The notes under the pieces were generated by a model. That model searched no databases and was not told the DNA's origin. It saw only the letters and a program-made list of their open reading frames with translations. From contig JARFXQ010000003.1 of NCBI GenBank assembly GCA_029194725.1, forward strand, positions 186,001-250,000: a stretch of 64,000 nt of DNA, in the 5' to 3' direction. Within the stretch, counting starts at the first letter, position 1. Each line of letters begins with the position of its first letter. The position numbers and the translations under genes are program-made. Of this stretch, positions 54,711-63,977 are shown piece after piece. This DNA comes from Nitrospira sp. GTDB lineage: Bacteria > Nitrospirota > Nitrospiria > Nitrospirales > Nitrospiraceae.

Positions 54711-56675
54711 ATGGCCACTCAACGGACGGCGACTGTCAACATCACGAACAATACCGGCGGCAACGCCCGGATTCTCCTCTACCACGAAAACAGTACCAAC
54801 GGCACGCAGAGGGGCAGTTGGGCGGCGACACCTGGCCAGACGGTCGGATCGCTGACGGCCTATTTCGAGAGCGGCTGGGACGCTGGGGAAGCCTTAGACT
54901 GGTGGTCGGTGCTTATCCACGTCACGGACGGCCCGACGTCCGGCTTCTACATCAGCAGCGGGACTTCTACCGAGCCGTTTTGGAAAGAATGTCAGTTTCA
55001 AGACTCGGACGAGGGGCAGACGATGACCTTCGCGGTCAGCACCACTGAGTTCGACGTGAATCTCCATTCCGGCACGTGCAAGGGCGGGATGACGAAGCTA
55101 GCCCCCGGCGCGCCGATCACGCACGTGTTCGTGGTGATGCTGGAGAACCGTTCGTTTGACCACATGTTTGCGATGTCGGGGATCAAGGGGATCACGGCCG
55201 CCACCACCAAGAACTCGAATTCGTACAAAGGCAAGACGTACCCTGTGCAGAACGGCGCACCGCTCAGCTTGCCAACAGATCCGGGTCACGAGTTCCTCGA
55301 TGTCGTCGAGCAGCTCGGGGGGGAGGGCGCTCAGGATAAGTGGAAAAATGGCGGCCCCTACCCGCCGATCAATAACTCCGGCTTCGTGGCTAATTACGCC
55401 ACGACAACGGACGAGCTGACGGGGCTGCCCCCCGCGAAGGACTGGGGTGACGTGATGGCCTGCTTCCACACCCCGAACCAGTTGAAAACACTGTATCAAC
55501 TCGCCACCGAGTTCGCCCTCTGCGACCAATGGTATTCCTCGCTACCGGGGCTGACGTGGCCCAACCGGTTCTTCCTCCACGGCGCTTCGTCGTCCGGGAT
55601 GGACGCTAACCCGTCGACGAGTCAGATACAGAAGTGGGAGATTCCCGGGTTCGGGTTCAGATACCCCAAGGGCTCGATCTATGATGCGCTGAACAAGGCA
55701 GGCATTCCGTATCGATTTTACAACGACACTACAGGTGGCCATGTGCTCGGACAGAGCCTCTTCAGTGACGACCCGTCGAAGGGTTCGGTCATTGGCGCGG
55801 TGCCGCAAGTCTCTTCGCTGCATGGCGTAGAACTTACGGAGATTTACTCGCTGGGGCAGTTCGGGTCCGATCTGCAAGGCCCTTATCCCTACCCGTACAC
55901 GTTCATCGAGCCTCATTACGGCAATGTCAGAAATAACACCTACGAGGGAGGCTCGTCCCAGCATCCGATGGACGACGAGTACGGGGGCGAGCACCTTTTG
56001 GCCGCCGTGTACACGGCGATCCGCAACTCGCCCTACTGGGACACCAGCCTCCTCATCATCACCTACGACGAGCACGGCGGCTTATACGATTCTGTCGCCC
56101 CCGGAAAAGCCACGCCGCCCGGTGATAAACCGTATCCCGTCGACTATAATGAGAACGGGTTCCCGTTTGATCTGTACGGCGTCCGCGTTCCCGGAATCCT
56201 TGTCTCGCCGCTGATCCCCAGGTCGGTGGTGGATCACACCCTCTACGATCATACGTCGATTTTGAAGACCCTGGAGGAGCTATTCGGCCTGAATCCGCTG
56301 ACGAAGAGGGATGCGTCCGCCAACAGCGTCCTCAAAACCCTCTCGCTCAAAACACCCAGAACGGACTGCCCGACAACGCTCAACGTTCCCACCCCGAGGT
56401 TCATGGCGGCCAAACCACCTATGACGGCGGAAAAACGCGCGCAGCTCGACGCTCTGCCCTTGCCGGAATCCGGCAACCTAGTGAACGCTCTGCACACCCT
56501 GAAGAAGGCTGAGATCGAGCTGTCCGGGCGGACACCGCCCGAGATTGCGGCCGTCCATGCGAGGGTCGCGACTATCCAGTCGCGAGGCGACGCGGAGGCT
56601 TATGCCCTATCGGTGTTGGAGAAGGTCAGAAGCGCCAAGGAACAGCGCAAGCTCGCGGCACGCCGCAAGCGATGA
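54711..56675 (+). CDS. Phospholipase C-like phosphoesterase with N-terminal beta domain
   Basis: 654 residues, AGGAGG ahead of ATG. Residues ~120-570 form the acid phosphatase/phospholipase C-type phosphoesterase domain: HVFVVMLENRSFDHMFAMSG (metal-binding Glu-Asn), ALCDQWYSSLPGLTWPNRFF, IITYDEHGGLYDSVAPG (Asp, Glu, His), and VDHTLYDHTSILKTLEELFG. No signal peptide is seen. Residues 1-120 are a separate beta-rich domain: TATVNITNNTGGNARILLYH, WWSVLIHVTDGPTSGFYISS. This may bind lipid or membrane, as in aegerolysin-like folds (a guess). The C-terminal 60 residues are helical and basic. Confidence 0.82.
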   Translation: MATQRTATVNITNNTGGNARILLYHENSTNGTQRGSWAATPGQTVGSLTAYFESGWDAGEALDWWSVLIHVTDGPTSGFYISSGTSTEPFWKECQFQDSDEGQTMTFAVSTTEFDVNLHSGTCKGGMTKLAPGAPITHVFVVMLENRSFDHMFAMSGIKGITAATTKNSNSYKGKTYPVQNGAPLSLPTDPGHEFLDVVEQLGGEGAQDKWKNGGPYPPINNSGFVANYATTTDELTGLPPAKDWGDVMACFHTPNQLKTLYQLATEFALCDQWYSSLPGLTWPNRFFLHGASSSGMDANPSTSQIQKWEIPGFGFRYPKGSIYDALNKAGIPYRFYNDTTGGHVLGQSLFSDDPSKGSVIGAVPQVSSLHGVELTEIYSLGQFGSDLQGPYPYPYTFIEPHYGNVRNNTYEGGSSQHPMDDEYGGEHLLAAVYTAIRNSPYWDTSLLIITYDEHGGLYDSVAPGKATPPGDKPYPVDYNENGFPFDLYGVRVPGILVSPLIPRSVVDHTLYDHTSILKTLEELFGLNPLTKRDASANSVLKTLSLKTPRTDCPTTLNVPTPRFMAAKPPMTAEKRAQLDALPLPESGNLVNALHTLKKAEIELSGRTPPEIAAVHARVATIQSRGDAEAYALSVLEKVRSAKEQRKLAARRKR

Positions 56676-56832
56676 CCCCCCGCACCGCTCTCGTGCCTTC
56701 GCCGGCAGTTGCTGCCGTCGCCGGAAGAAATCTAAGCGGTCCGGACCCATGGTTGACCATGAGTGATATCGTCCTGACCTCTTTGTCGTATCTGACACCA
56801 GTTTGTTGTATTCGACATCAGGAGAACCTCAG

Positions 56833-57000
56833 ATGGCAGATTTTGTGTTTGGATATGGGTCGCTCCTCGAACGAGCGTCGAGGACGAATCCCGATGCCGT
56901 CGGCGCCTGGCTCACTCGAGTGACTGGCTCTCAGTACGCTATCTCAGCCACTACGCCGTCAAGTCCGGCCGGCCTCCACCGTTGCCAGCGCTGCACATAG
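56833..57000 (+). pseudogene. Truncated gamma-glutamylcyclotransferase-like relic
   Basis: 55 codons: MADFVFGYGSLLERASRTNP is the N-terminus of the GGCT/AIG2 fold (FGYGSLL nucleotide-like loop), but similarity fades after VTGSQYA and the frame stops at 57000. Full members have 120-180 residues, so this is a 5' remnant. The following 260 nt up to msrA (57001-57259) contain no convincing gene. Confidence 0.6.
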
Positions 57001-57259
57001 GTCCCGATGCGGCTCGCCGCCGCATCCTGCTCATCACGATGGACGACGCGCGTCACGCCACGCTTCCGTCCTGAGATCCAACATGATGTCTTCTCGACCC
57101 TTCCCTTCGTGTCGCCTGTGACACGTCAGAAGTGTGGTCAGATCTTGTGTTGCGCATCGCCAGAACATCCGACATTCACGTGCGACTGCTCTTCGAACAG
57201 TTCGACACCTGCCAGTGAACGCTCGGGGTGATCCTCACGGCCATGGGTTGGGCACAGGG

Positions 57260-57889
57260 TTAGTACACGTACTGCTTCCCCCACAAGGCTTCCAATCGTT
57301 GAGCACGACCGCAGCTGTACTTGTAATACTTATACCGGAGTGGGTTCTTCTTGTAGTAATCCTGGTGGTAGTCTTCAGCCGCGTAGAAGGTGGTCGCTTG
57401 GACTAACTGCGTCACGATCGGTGCAGGAAGCCGCTTGGACTGTTCGATCGCGCGTTTCGACTCTTCCGATAGCCGTTTTTCTTCTTCGGTTGAATAGAAG
57501 ACCACCGCGCGGTACTGAGTCCCATGATCGCAGAATTGCGCGTTTGGCATGACAGGGTCGATGTTGCGCCAAAAGGCATCCAGCAATTTCTGGTACGTGA
57601 CCTTGTTTGGATCATATGTCACTTCGATGGACTCGGCATGGCCCGTGTGCCCATCTGAGACCTGTTCATAGGTGGGATTTGAGACCGTACCTCCCATGTA
57701 ACCAGATACGACCGCGATAACGCCATCTACTTTTTCGAAGGCCTCTTCCATGCACCAGAAGCAACCTCCGGCAAAGTAGGCTTTGGCGCTAGTCGGTGCG
57801 CTCTGAACACTGCTTGAAGGCCAGCCTGTGAGAAGCGTGCAAGTCATCAACCCGACTGCCATGATCGTCAAACGCTGAAGAATGGTCAT
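57260..57889 (-). CDS. msrA: Peptide methionine sulfoxide reductase MsrA, exported form
   Basis: 209 residues. Repairs the S form of methionine sulfoxide. The catalytic Cys is in FAGGCFWCMEEAF; GTVSNPTYEQVSDGHTGHAE and DHGTQYRAVVFY are diagnostic, and late Cys in KYYKYSCGRAQR can resolve. The start at 57889 is chosen because GGGAGGAAA lies just ahead, and it yields a signal peptide (MTILQRLTIMAVGLMTCTLL), so it is probably periplasmic. The longer frame adds 66 unlikely residues overlapping the next gene. Confidence 0.93.
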   Translation of the reverse strand: MTILQRLTIMAVGLMTCTLLTGWPSSSVQSAPTSAKAYFAGGCFWCMEEAFEKVDGVIAVVSGYMGGTVSNPTYEQVSDGHTGHAESIEVTYDPNKVTYQKLLDAFWRNIDPVMPNAQFCDHGTQYRAVVFYSTEEEKRLSEESKRAIEQSKRLPAPIVTQLVQATTFYAAEDYHQDYYKKNPLRYKYYKYSCGRAQRLEALWGKQYVY

Positions 57890-58025
57890 GTGTGTTTCCT
57901 CCCTCTCCATTGTCGTTGTAGTGCGGCAGTTCTTACATCCTACTACGGCGACCCTGGAGAGAGGATGTTGATTCAGCTCGCCAGGGAAACGGTTCGGTCG
58001 AGGATGTCTCTGAAGGGTTCGTTTT

Positions 58026-58568
58026 TCAGACAGGAAGGTAGTCGTAGGCATCCCACCCGGTGCGGCTTCCTCGTTGTTGACGCCCATCCATGAGCTTCAT
58101 GATGAGCTCAATGGCTTCTTCCGGTGACGCAGCGGCATGGACCAATCGCTGGTCAAGTTTGCGGAAGAACGCCACATCGGCGGGAGACGCTTCAACGAGA
58201 ATGACCGGTTTCCCCGCCTTCACCGCCAGGGCGACCTCTGACACCGTACCAGATCCACTCAATCCGCACACCACCACAACATGGCTCGTCAGGACATTGA
58301 TGTTGTTACGGCCACTGCCCATTTCCGTGATGATCGGTACATCCACATGGCGAGACACCTTGTCCTTGGCCGTCGGCAAGACGCCGATGGTCAAACTTCC
58401 GCCCACCCGCTTGGCCCCTTCGCAAGCCGCGTCCATGACCCCCACGTCACGCCCGCCGGTCAGGACAACCCAGCCACGCCGCGCAATGAATTCTCCGAGG
58501 ATCCGGGCATTGTCGAGGTCCCTCTTTGAGGCCTTGGCCGGGCCCATCACTCCAACCACAAATCGCAT
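58026..58568 (-). CDS. LOG-like Rossmann protein (TIGR00725 type)
   Basis: 180 residues. Related to the cytokinin riboside monophosphate phosphoribohydrolase (LOG) and DprA folds. Motifs: RRGWVVLTGGRDVGVMDAAC and MGSGRNNINVLTSHVVVVCG with LSGSGTVSEVALAVKAG. The classical LOG pair PGGxGTxxE appears here as LSGSGTVSE, so catalysis as a LOG enzyme is unsure. Start ATG 58568 behind AGGAG; a GTG one codon earlier is possible. It lies 136 nt upstream of msrA. Confidence 0.78.
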   Translation of the reverse strand: MRFVVGVMGPAKASKRDLDNARILGEFIARRGWVVLTGGRDVGVMDAACEGAKRVGGSLTIGVLPTAKDKVSRHVDVPIITEMGSGRNNINVLTSHVVVVCGLSGSGTVSEVALAVKAGKPVILVEASPADVAFFRKLDQRLVHAAASPEEAIELIMKLMDGRQQRGSRTGWDAYDYLPV

Positions 58569-58599
58569 CACTGTCTCCTACAGTCCGTTCCCTCTCCTT

Positions 58600-60237
58600 T
58601 TAAAACCGAGAGGCCTTGAGGGTCACCTCCGCATGCTCCCATGCCTCTTGCCATTGCTTTTGCACGTCGTCCGCCTCACGGCCTTTCCGCTGAGCGCGGA
58701 GACTCTGCATGAGTCCAAACAGAGCCCAGCCGTTCCACGGATTCTTCACAAGATCCGCTCGGTAGACTGCTTCCGCCCTGCCTGGTTGATCGGTTCTGAG
58801 CAAGGCGGCGCCAAGATAATGCCGCATAGGAATCGGCCAGAATGGTGGTTCGTTGTACGGAAGCTTCTCCTCCAGCTTAACGCCATCAGTGAACGAGGTG
58901 ATGCCCTCGTCGTACTTATGGCGATGCATCGCCAGCTCACCGGCCAACAGTCGTTCCGCGATCCTGAGTAGAGCCCGTTCGGTTTTCTCCTCCGTAGTCC
59001 GATCCGGGCCGAAGCGTTTGGCGATAGCCGCTAGCACCACGTGCTCGCCCTCAGCGCCGGGTAAGCGACCTGACGCCGAGAGCGCCATTCCCCTTCCCAG
59101 TCGCCACATCCCCTGCTGCAGGCGCAGAGGTGTTGGAGGAGGCGGTTCGCGCAGCAGCTCGTCCCACTGACCGAACCTGATCATGGACCACAAAGGAGTG
59201 GGAAGGTAGAATTCCTTCCACTTAGCCTTCCGCGCTTCGTCTTCGGTGATCGTGCCTGTCAGTTGACGCGCCACCTTCAAGGCCTCAGTTTTTCGTCCCT
59301 CCATCACGAGGGAAGCCCAAAGGAAATGTAGATTGTGAGTGTAGTAACCGTCGGCATAGTCGCCGCTTAGCTTTCGACCGGCCAAATAGTTGCGATCCAC
59401 GTCCGCGGCATGCTTATTCCTTTTCGTCGCCTCATGGTATCGACCGAGTCTCATATAGATGTGGGCCGGCATATGGACCAAGTGGCCGGCACCAGGCATA
59501 AGCCCGGGCAATCGTTCGGCACAAGCCAGGGCTCGGTTCGGGGTCGGGGAAGCTTCCACGCTATGGATATAGTAGTGGCAGGCTCCGGGATGATCGGGAA
59601 ACCGAGCCAAAAGCGACTCCAACGTGGACACGAGTTCCTGGGTGCCGGGCTTTGGTCGCCCAGCCGCTGTCCATAGATCCCACGGGCGCAGGTCCATCAA
59701 GGCCTCAGCGAACAACACGCCGGCGTCCGGATCGTTCGGAAACTGCTGCCAGACTACCCGCATGGCATCCGCATAGGCTTTATCGAGAGCCGGTCGGGCA
59801 TGCACATTGGGATCGTATCGCTTGCCGATCGCGTCGATATAGGCTTGCTCGGCTGGGCTCGCATGGGCACGATGAGTGCGGGCCTTTTGTAGGGCATCCC
59901 ACGCCCGTCGTTCGGCTGCCTTATCCATCGCCGCGTTGATGTTCGGGCCCGATGCGAGTGCCACACCCCAGTAGGCCATCGCTGCGGAAGGATCGAGCCG
60001 AGCTGCTTCCTCGAAGGCTCTGATAGCTTCTTCATGGTTGAATGCGTACAGGAGCCGCAGGCCTTGATCAAAGTATTGTTGAGCTGCGGTGGAGCTCGTC
60101 GTGATGGGATGATGAAGGTTGCCGAGATTGTCAAAGATGGGTACCTGAGAAACCTGACGTTCAGCTGCTGCAACGGGATCAATCGCCAACAGACCGGGCC
60201 ACAGCACAGCCCACAACAAGAGGCGAAAGATGCTCAT
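58600..60237 (-). CDS. Secreted TPR-repeat protein with conserved histidine motifs
   Basis: 545 residues from MSIFRLLLWAVLWPGLLAID (signal peptide ending near VAAAE); an in-frame start at 60303 lacks a signal. TPR-like helices begin at about 50: YFDQGLRLLYAFNHEEAIRA. Between repeats are strongly conserved-looking His clusters: HPGACHYYIHSVEAS (about 217-230) and GHLVHMPAHIYMRLGRY (about 248-264). The His spacing suggests a metal site, so this may be an enzyme rather than a pure scaffold. Function unknown. An 8-T run at about 60328-60335 lies upstream. Confidence 0.75.
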   Translation of the reverse strand: MSIFRLLLWAVLWPGLLAIDPVAAAERQVSQVPIFDNLGNLHHPITTSSTAAQQYFDQGLRLLYAFNHEEAIRAFEEAARLDPSAAMAYWGVALASGPNINAAMDKAAERRAWDALQKARTHRAHASPAEQAYIDAIGKRYDPNVHARPALDKAYADAMRVVWQQFPNDPDAGVLFAEALMDLRPWDLWTAAGRPKPGTQELVSTLESLLARFPDHPGACHYYIHSVEASPTPNRALACAERLPGLMPGAGHLVHMPAHIYMRLGRYHEATKRNKHAADVDRNYLAGRKLSGDYADGYYTHNLHFLWASLVMEGRKTEALKVARQLTGTITEDEARKAKWKEFYLPTPLWSMIRFGQWDELLREPPPPTPLRLQQGMWRLGRGMALSASGRLPGAEGEHVVLAAIAKRFGPDRTTEEKTERALLRIAERLLAGELAMHRHKYDEGITSFTDGVKLEEKLPYNEPPFWPIPMRHYLGAALLRTDQPGRAEAVYRADLVKNPWNGWALFGLMQSLRAQRKGREADDVQKQWQEAWEHAEVTLKASRF

Positions 60238-60399
60238 TGCTGGCTTTTTAGCAGACGTGACCCATGCGTGGCTAGGGGACGGAGGGGGTATTGAGGGAAT
60301 CACCGTCGCAGGTCAGTAGGACCCGCTCTTTTTTTTAACTGGGAAGTGCTCAAGAAGGGCCTAGAGCCGATGGTCAACGCTGACCAAACCTGGCACAAT

Positions 60400-61059
60400 T
60401 TACAGATTGAGCGACGTGCCTTCACTTGTCTGAGGAGAAAACCGACGCTCGGTTTCTTCAGGATGATTCAGCGTCTCGATTTCAGTCTGTTTCTTCCGAC
60501 CGATGCGGCTTCGCTTGACAGAGGCGGCCGCCGTGCCGGTTGAGGTCGTCGAAAACGCACCGGCTTCCAACTCTTCGCCGAGATGAACGAGAACCTGTTG
60601 TTGAGAGCTGACCAAGGAGGTGAGCTCTTGAATGTGTGTAGTAAGCCGAGCAATCTCATCCTGTTGCCCGACCAGAAAGGCTCGGAGTTCGGCGACTTCT
60701 TCAGACTGGACAAGAGTCGGTGCCTGGACCGGCTTTTGCAAAATCGTGACAGTTGCCTCGGGCAGATGATCGGCCCCCTGAACTTGCTTTCCGTTCCGCT
60801 GAACATCACCTTGGTGATTCGTGCTGTGTCCCATCGTTCGGTCGGGTAGCGCGAGCGGTTTACGGACTCGCGAAGAGGTTTCGTCCTCATACCGCGTCAC
60901 GTACGCGAAGAGATCAACTACCTTGCGCCAGCAAACAGCTCCCGCTTCGAGCAGTATCTGGCCATAGGGAGCGGGCACCGGACGAGCCTCATCGATCTGC
61001 TTCTGCGACGGAATTCGATGAATGAGATTGATCGGTTCTTTGTTGAATCGTGGGGCCAT
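60400..61059 (-). CDS. Hypothetical protein with coiled coil
   Basis: 219 residues. Start MAPRFNKEPINLIHRIPSQK is chosen since GGAGAGGA sits ahead of it; ATG 61077 would add six residues. The first ~60 residues look like a small folded domain (ILLEAGAVCWRKVVDLFAYV). A linker follows, then a coiled coil (about 118-165: VAELRAFLVGQQDEIARLTT) and a basic Ser/Thr-rich tail with KRSRIGRKKQ. It may bind nucleic acid through the tail. Family not recognised. A stem-loop (ACTCCT/AGGAGT, 61109-61130) lies just upstream. Confidence 0.5.
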   Translation of the reverse strand: MAPRFNKEPINLIHRIPSQKQIDEARPVPAPYGQILLEAGAVCWRKVVDLFAYVTRYEDETSSRVRKPLALPDRTMGHSTNHQGDVQRNGKQVQGADHLPEATVTILQKPVQAPTLVQSEEVAELRAFLVGQQDEIARLTTHIQELTSLVSSQQQVLVHLGEELEAGAFSTTSTGTAAASVKRSRIGRKKQTEIETLNHPEETERRFSPQTSEGTSLNL

Positions 61060-61182
61060 ATGACTGATCCTCTCCATTCGGACCTATTGTGACGATACTA
61101 ATGTACCTACTCCTTCACGGATGGAGGAGTCAACCTTTTTATTCCGGAAGAGTCGAAATATGTTCGGAACCCTTAGAGCAGT

Positions 61183-62523
61183 CTAGAATCGCGTCACGCT
61201 CGAGAAATGAAAATGCGGGAGGGCCATGGCTGGAACCAGCATCTTTCCGGTTTCCGAAGTGACCGCCTCCATCGGGGCGGTCCAAGCGGTGAGGTGTCGA
61301 AACGCCTGGAGCGGACTTTCATGAAACCTGAAATTTCTAATGGGTGTGACGATTTCACCTTTTTCGACAAGGAATGTCCCATCTCGTGTCATTCCGGTCA
61401 GCGTGAGATCGCGAGGATTCACGGGGCGGACGTACCAGAAATTCGTCACCAGAATCGCATGTTCCGCACCTCTGATGAGTTCCTGAATTGAATGCGCTTG
61501 AGGCCCCTCGACCGACAGGGCAGGAGCCTCGAGTGTCGGAATGGTGTTCACTCCATGCTCCTTCGCCGTGAAGCGGTCGTAAGTCAGTTGTCTTAGGATT
61601 CCATGGTCGATCCACTCGGAAGATGTACTGGGCAAACCTTCATGTGTAAATCCCTCTCCAAGCAGGTCCGCATGATCTGGAAGGTTGTTAAGTGTCAACC
61701 GTTCATCCACGATCGCTTGTCCCAGCTTGCCTGCGAAGGGGCTCGTCCCTTTCATGTAAGACTTGGCGTCAAGGGACCAGATCAGCCACGCCCAGAGTCC
61801 GGCCACGGCAGCCGGTTCAAGGATGACGGGATAATGCCCCGCAGGCAGCTCCCACGCATCCCGACCTCGCTTGGATTTGGCAATGGCCGCCAATGTCCGC
61901 TCTTGAATTCTCAAGTGATCGATCGACCGATGGGCGGCCGCGCTCCAACCGGTGGCGTCACCGGCTTGGACCGTCAGGCTGAACCTCGCATCTGCTCGCT
62001 GTTCGTAACCGAACAGTCCGTTGTCGGCGGCAATCCCCACTGCCGTCGACGACGACGAGACGACGCCGGCCGCCATGATGTTCTCCATCCGGCAGTGCCC
62101 GATCGCCTCATTGGCATATTCCAGACGTTTGGCCGGACCTGCCGTCATGGTCTCCGGTTTCGCCGGCTCTCGAACAGGGAACTGGCACGGCTCGGGAGGT
62201 GGAAGGTATTCGGGATCAACCGGTGAGATCCGGGCAATGCGTTCGGCACGAGCCAAGGTGTCCTGAATCGCACCGGCGGTAAAATCAGTCGTGCCTGCGG
62301 TCCCATGCCGACCCCCGAAGGCGACCGTCACTGCCAGAGAGCCCCGTCTCGCATCGACATTTTGGATAACTTGATTATTGGCGAATCTCGTCGTGCCTGC
62401 ATGGTGATCGCGAAGGCTGACGATCGTATGGTCAGCGGAGGAGCGGGTCATGACAAGGTCGCTCAGAAAACGAAACTCGTCAGAGTTGGTCAGCTTCGGC
62501 CAGGTGCCGTTCAGGACGGTCAT
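61183..62523 (-). CDS. PmbA/TldE-family metalloprotease-like protein
   Basis: 446 residues. Non-metal partner of the TldD/TldE heterodimer, which trims unfolded leader or tail peptides. N-terminal domain: DHTIVSLRDHHAGTTRFANN. C-terminal: ILVTNFWYVRPVNPRDLTLT, TGMTRDGTFLVEKGEIVTPI, NFRFHES, all family-typical; the HExxxH motif is absent as expected. The start ATG 62523 overlaps the tldD stop by 4 nt (ATGA); the longer upstream frame is inside tldD. Confidence 0.9.
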   Translation of the reverse strand: MTVLNGTWPKLTNSDEFRFLSDLVMTRSSADHTIVSLRDHHAGTTRFANNQVIQNVDARRGSLAVTVAFGGRHGTAGTTDFTAGAIQDTLARAERIARISPVDPEYLPPPEPCQFPVREPAKPETMTAGPAKRLEYANEAIGHCRMENIMAAGVVSSSSTAVGIAADNGLFGYEQRADARFSLTVQAGDATGWSAAAHRSIDHLRIQERTLAAIAKSKRGRDAWELPAGHYPVILEPAAVAGLWAWLIWSLDAKSYMKGTSPFAGKLGQAIVDERLTLNNLPDHADLLGEGFTHEGLPSTSSEWIDHGILRQLTYDRFTAKEHGVNTIPTLEAPALSVEGPQAHSIQELIRGAEHAILVTNFWYVRPVNPRDLTLTGMTRDGTFLVEKGEIVTPIRNFRFHESPLQAFRHLTAWTAPMEAVTSETGKMLVPAMALPHFHFSSVTRF

Positions 62524-63977
62524 GAGCTTCCTTCTCCTCGAATCACCTGGACCTGGCGAAATCTCGCAGGAGATGCGGCATGCGTCATCCAGCCTGACTG
62601 GCCTGGTTGCCCCTTCCCACATGTGATGAACCCGTACCGTTGTCGAAAAGAACGGTCGGCCACTCCGTCGCAGCTGCTCCAGAATTCAGGCGTGATCCCA
62701 TGGTAGACGACGTCCCGCAACATATGGGTTCGTCTGCCGTTTTCAATCAGCCAGAATGCGTCTCCGCCGAACTGAAAATTGTAGCGGCGTTGATCAATGC
62801 TGTAGGATCCATGGCCCTCGATATAGATGCCGCGTTTCACGTCTGCAATGAGCTGATCACGCGTCGCCTCGCCGGGCTCCAGTCCGATATTGGCAATCCG
62901 CACCATCGGAATATTCGCCCATCCGTCGGCCCGATTCGAGCCGCACGAACGAGACTCGCCTATTTTCGGTGCAACTTCACGGTTCGTACAATAGCCGACG
63001 AAGATCCCGTTGCGGACGATGTCCCATCGCTGGCACATCACTCCATCGTCATCGTAGCCGGTGCCGGCCAGGGTTTCCGATTCGGTGTTATCGGCAACTA
63101 AGCTCACGTGCCGGGAACCATAGCGAAAGTTGTTGCGCTTCTCTGTCGTCAAGAAACTGGTCCCGGCATAATTGGCCTCGTATCCAAGCACACGGTCGAG
63201 TTCGCTGGGATGGCCGCAGGATTCATGGATGGTCAAGGACAGGTGCTCCGGGTCGAGCACCAGATCATACCGGCCTGCGTCGACCGCGGGCGCCTTGACC
63301 TTTTCGACCGCCTGGTCGGCAACATGGGGAGCCTCCCGTAGAAAATCTGTCTCTTCGATCAGTTCATAGCCTTTCCTGAGATGAGGGGTGTTGAAGCTGC
63401 GCGAGGCAAACCGGCCTTCGCACAACGCAGTCGCCGTGCATTCGCCTTGCCCGGCCAACAGATCGAACTCCACCTGTGTTCCCTCACTGGAAACAAACAA
63501 CTTTCTGTCCCGACGCGCCCACAGGCTGGCGCTGCTCCTCGCGATACCAGACTTCCGCTGCAAGAGTGCCATGGTGTTGAGCAGCAAGTCGGTTTTCTTC
63601 TCCAACGGCACGCTGAAGGGATCGAGGCGATAGGGCGTGACGATGCGATCGCGATGGACCGGCTCCGGAGCTAAGCGCACTTTCTCAATGGCAACCGAGG
63701 CGGAGCTCTTGGCAATCTCGACGGCGAGGTCCGCCACGCGCGGCACCTCCTCGAGAGAGAGGATGGAGCTTGCGGCAAAACCCCAGGCTCCATGATAGAG
63801 CACACGCACACCGAACCCTATGTCCTTGACATCTCGAATCGAAGCGATTCGACGATCCTCACCTTGGATGTGTTCCGTACTGCTGTCCTGAACCCGGATG
63901 TCCCCATACTCGGCGCCCGAAGCCGCAATGCGTTTCAGCGCAAGCTCAGCAAATTCCTCCCAAGCTGGAGTGCTCAT
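62520..63977 (-). CDS. tldD: TldD-family zinc metalloprotease
   Basis: 485 residues. Catalytic half of TldD/TldE. The metal motif HESCGH is in LSLTIHESCGHPSELDRVLG, and a further ligand Cys is expected in the C-terminal half. It ends with CDGVADRSFRQRYGFITCGK, typical. ATG 63977 is followed by MSTPAWEEFAELALKRIAAS. It is the first gene of the tldD-pmbA pair; only 23 nt upstream are visible before the window ends. TldD/E can mature ribosomally made peptides or degrade proteins; no precursor peptide is visible here. Confidence 0.92.
   Translation of the reverse strand: MSTPAWEEFAELALKRIAASGAEYGDIRVQDSSTEHIQGEDRRIASIRDVKDIGFGVRVLYHGAWGFAASSILSLEEVPRVADLAVEIAKSSASVAIEKVRLAPEPVHRDRIVTPYRLDPFSVPLEKKTDLLLNTMALLQRKSGIARSSASLWARRDRKLFVSSEGTQVEFDLLAGQGECTATALCEGRFASRSFNTPHLRKGYELIEETDFLREAPHVADQAVEKVKAPAVDAGRYDLVLDPEHLSLTIHESCGHPSELDRVLGYEANYAGTSFLTTEKRNNFRYGSRHVSLVADNTESETLAGTGYDDDGVMCQRWDIVRNGIFVGYCTNREVAPKIGESRSCGSNRADGWANIPMVRIANIGLEPGEATRDQLIADVKRGIYIEGHGSYSIDQRRYNFQFGGDAFWLIENGRRTHMLRDVVYHGITPEFWSSCDGVADRSFRQRYGFITCGKGQPGQSGWMTHAASPARFRQVQVIRGEGSS

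Noticed and set aside
61109..61130. ACTCCT/AGGAGT stem-loop followed by TTTTT as a terminator
   Set aside because: The T-run follows on the plus strand, where no gene ends nearby; both neighbouring genes are on the minus strand. Kept only as a note in the neighbouring gene.
61183..63977. TldD/PmbA pair as part of a peptide-antibiotic cluster
   Set aside because: No precursor peptide, cyclodehydratase, radical SAM or transporter gene lies nearby; the pair is common as housekeeping genes.
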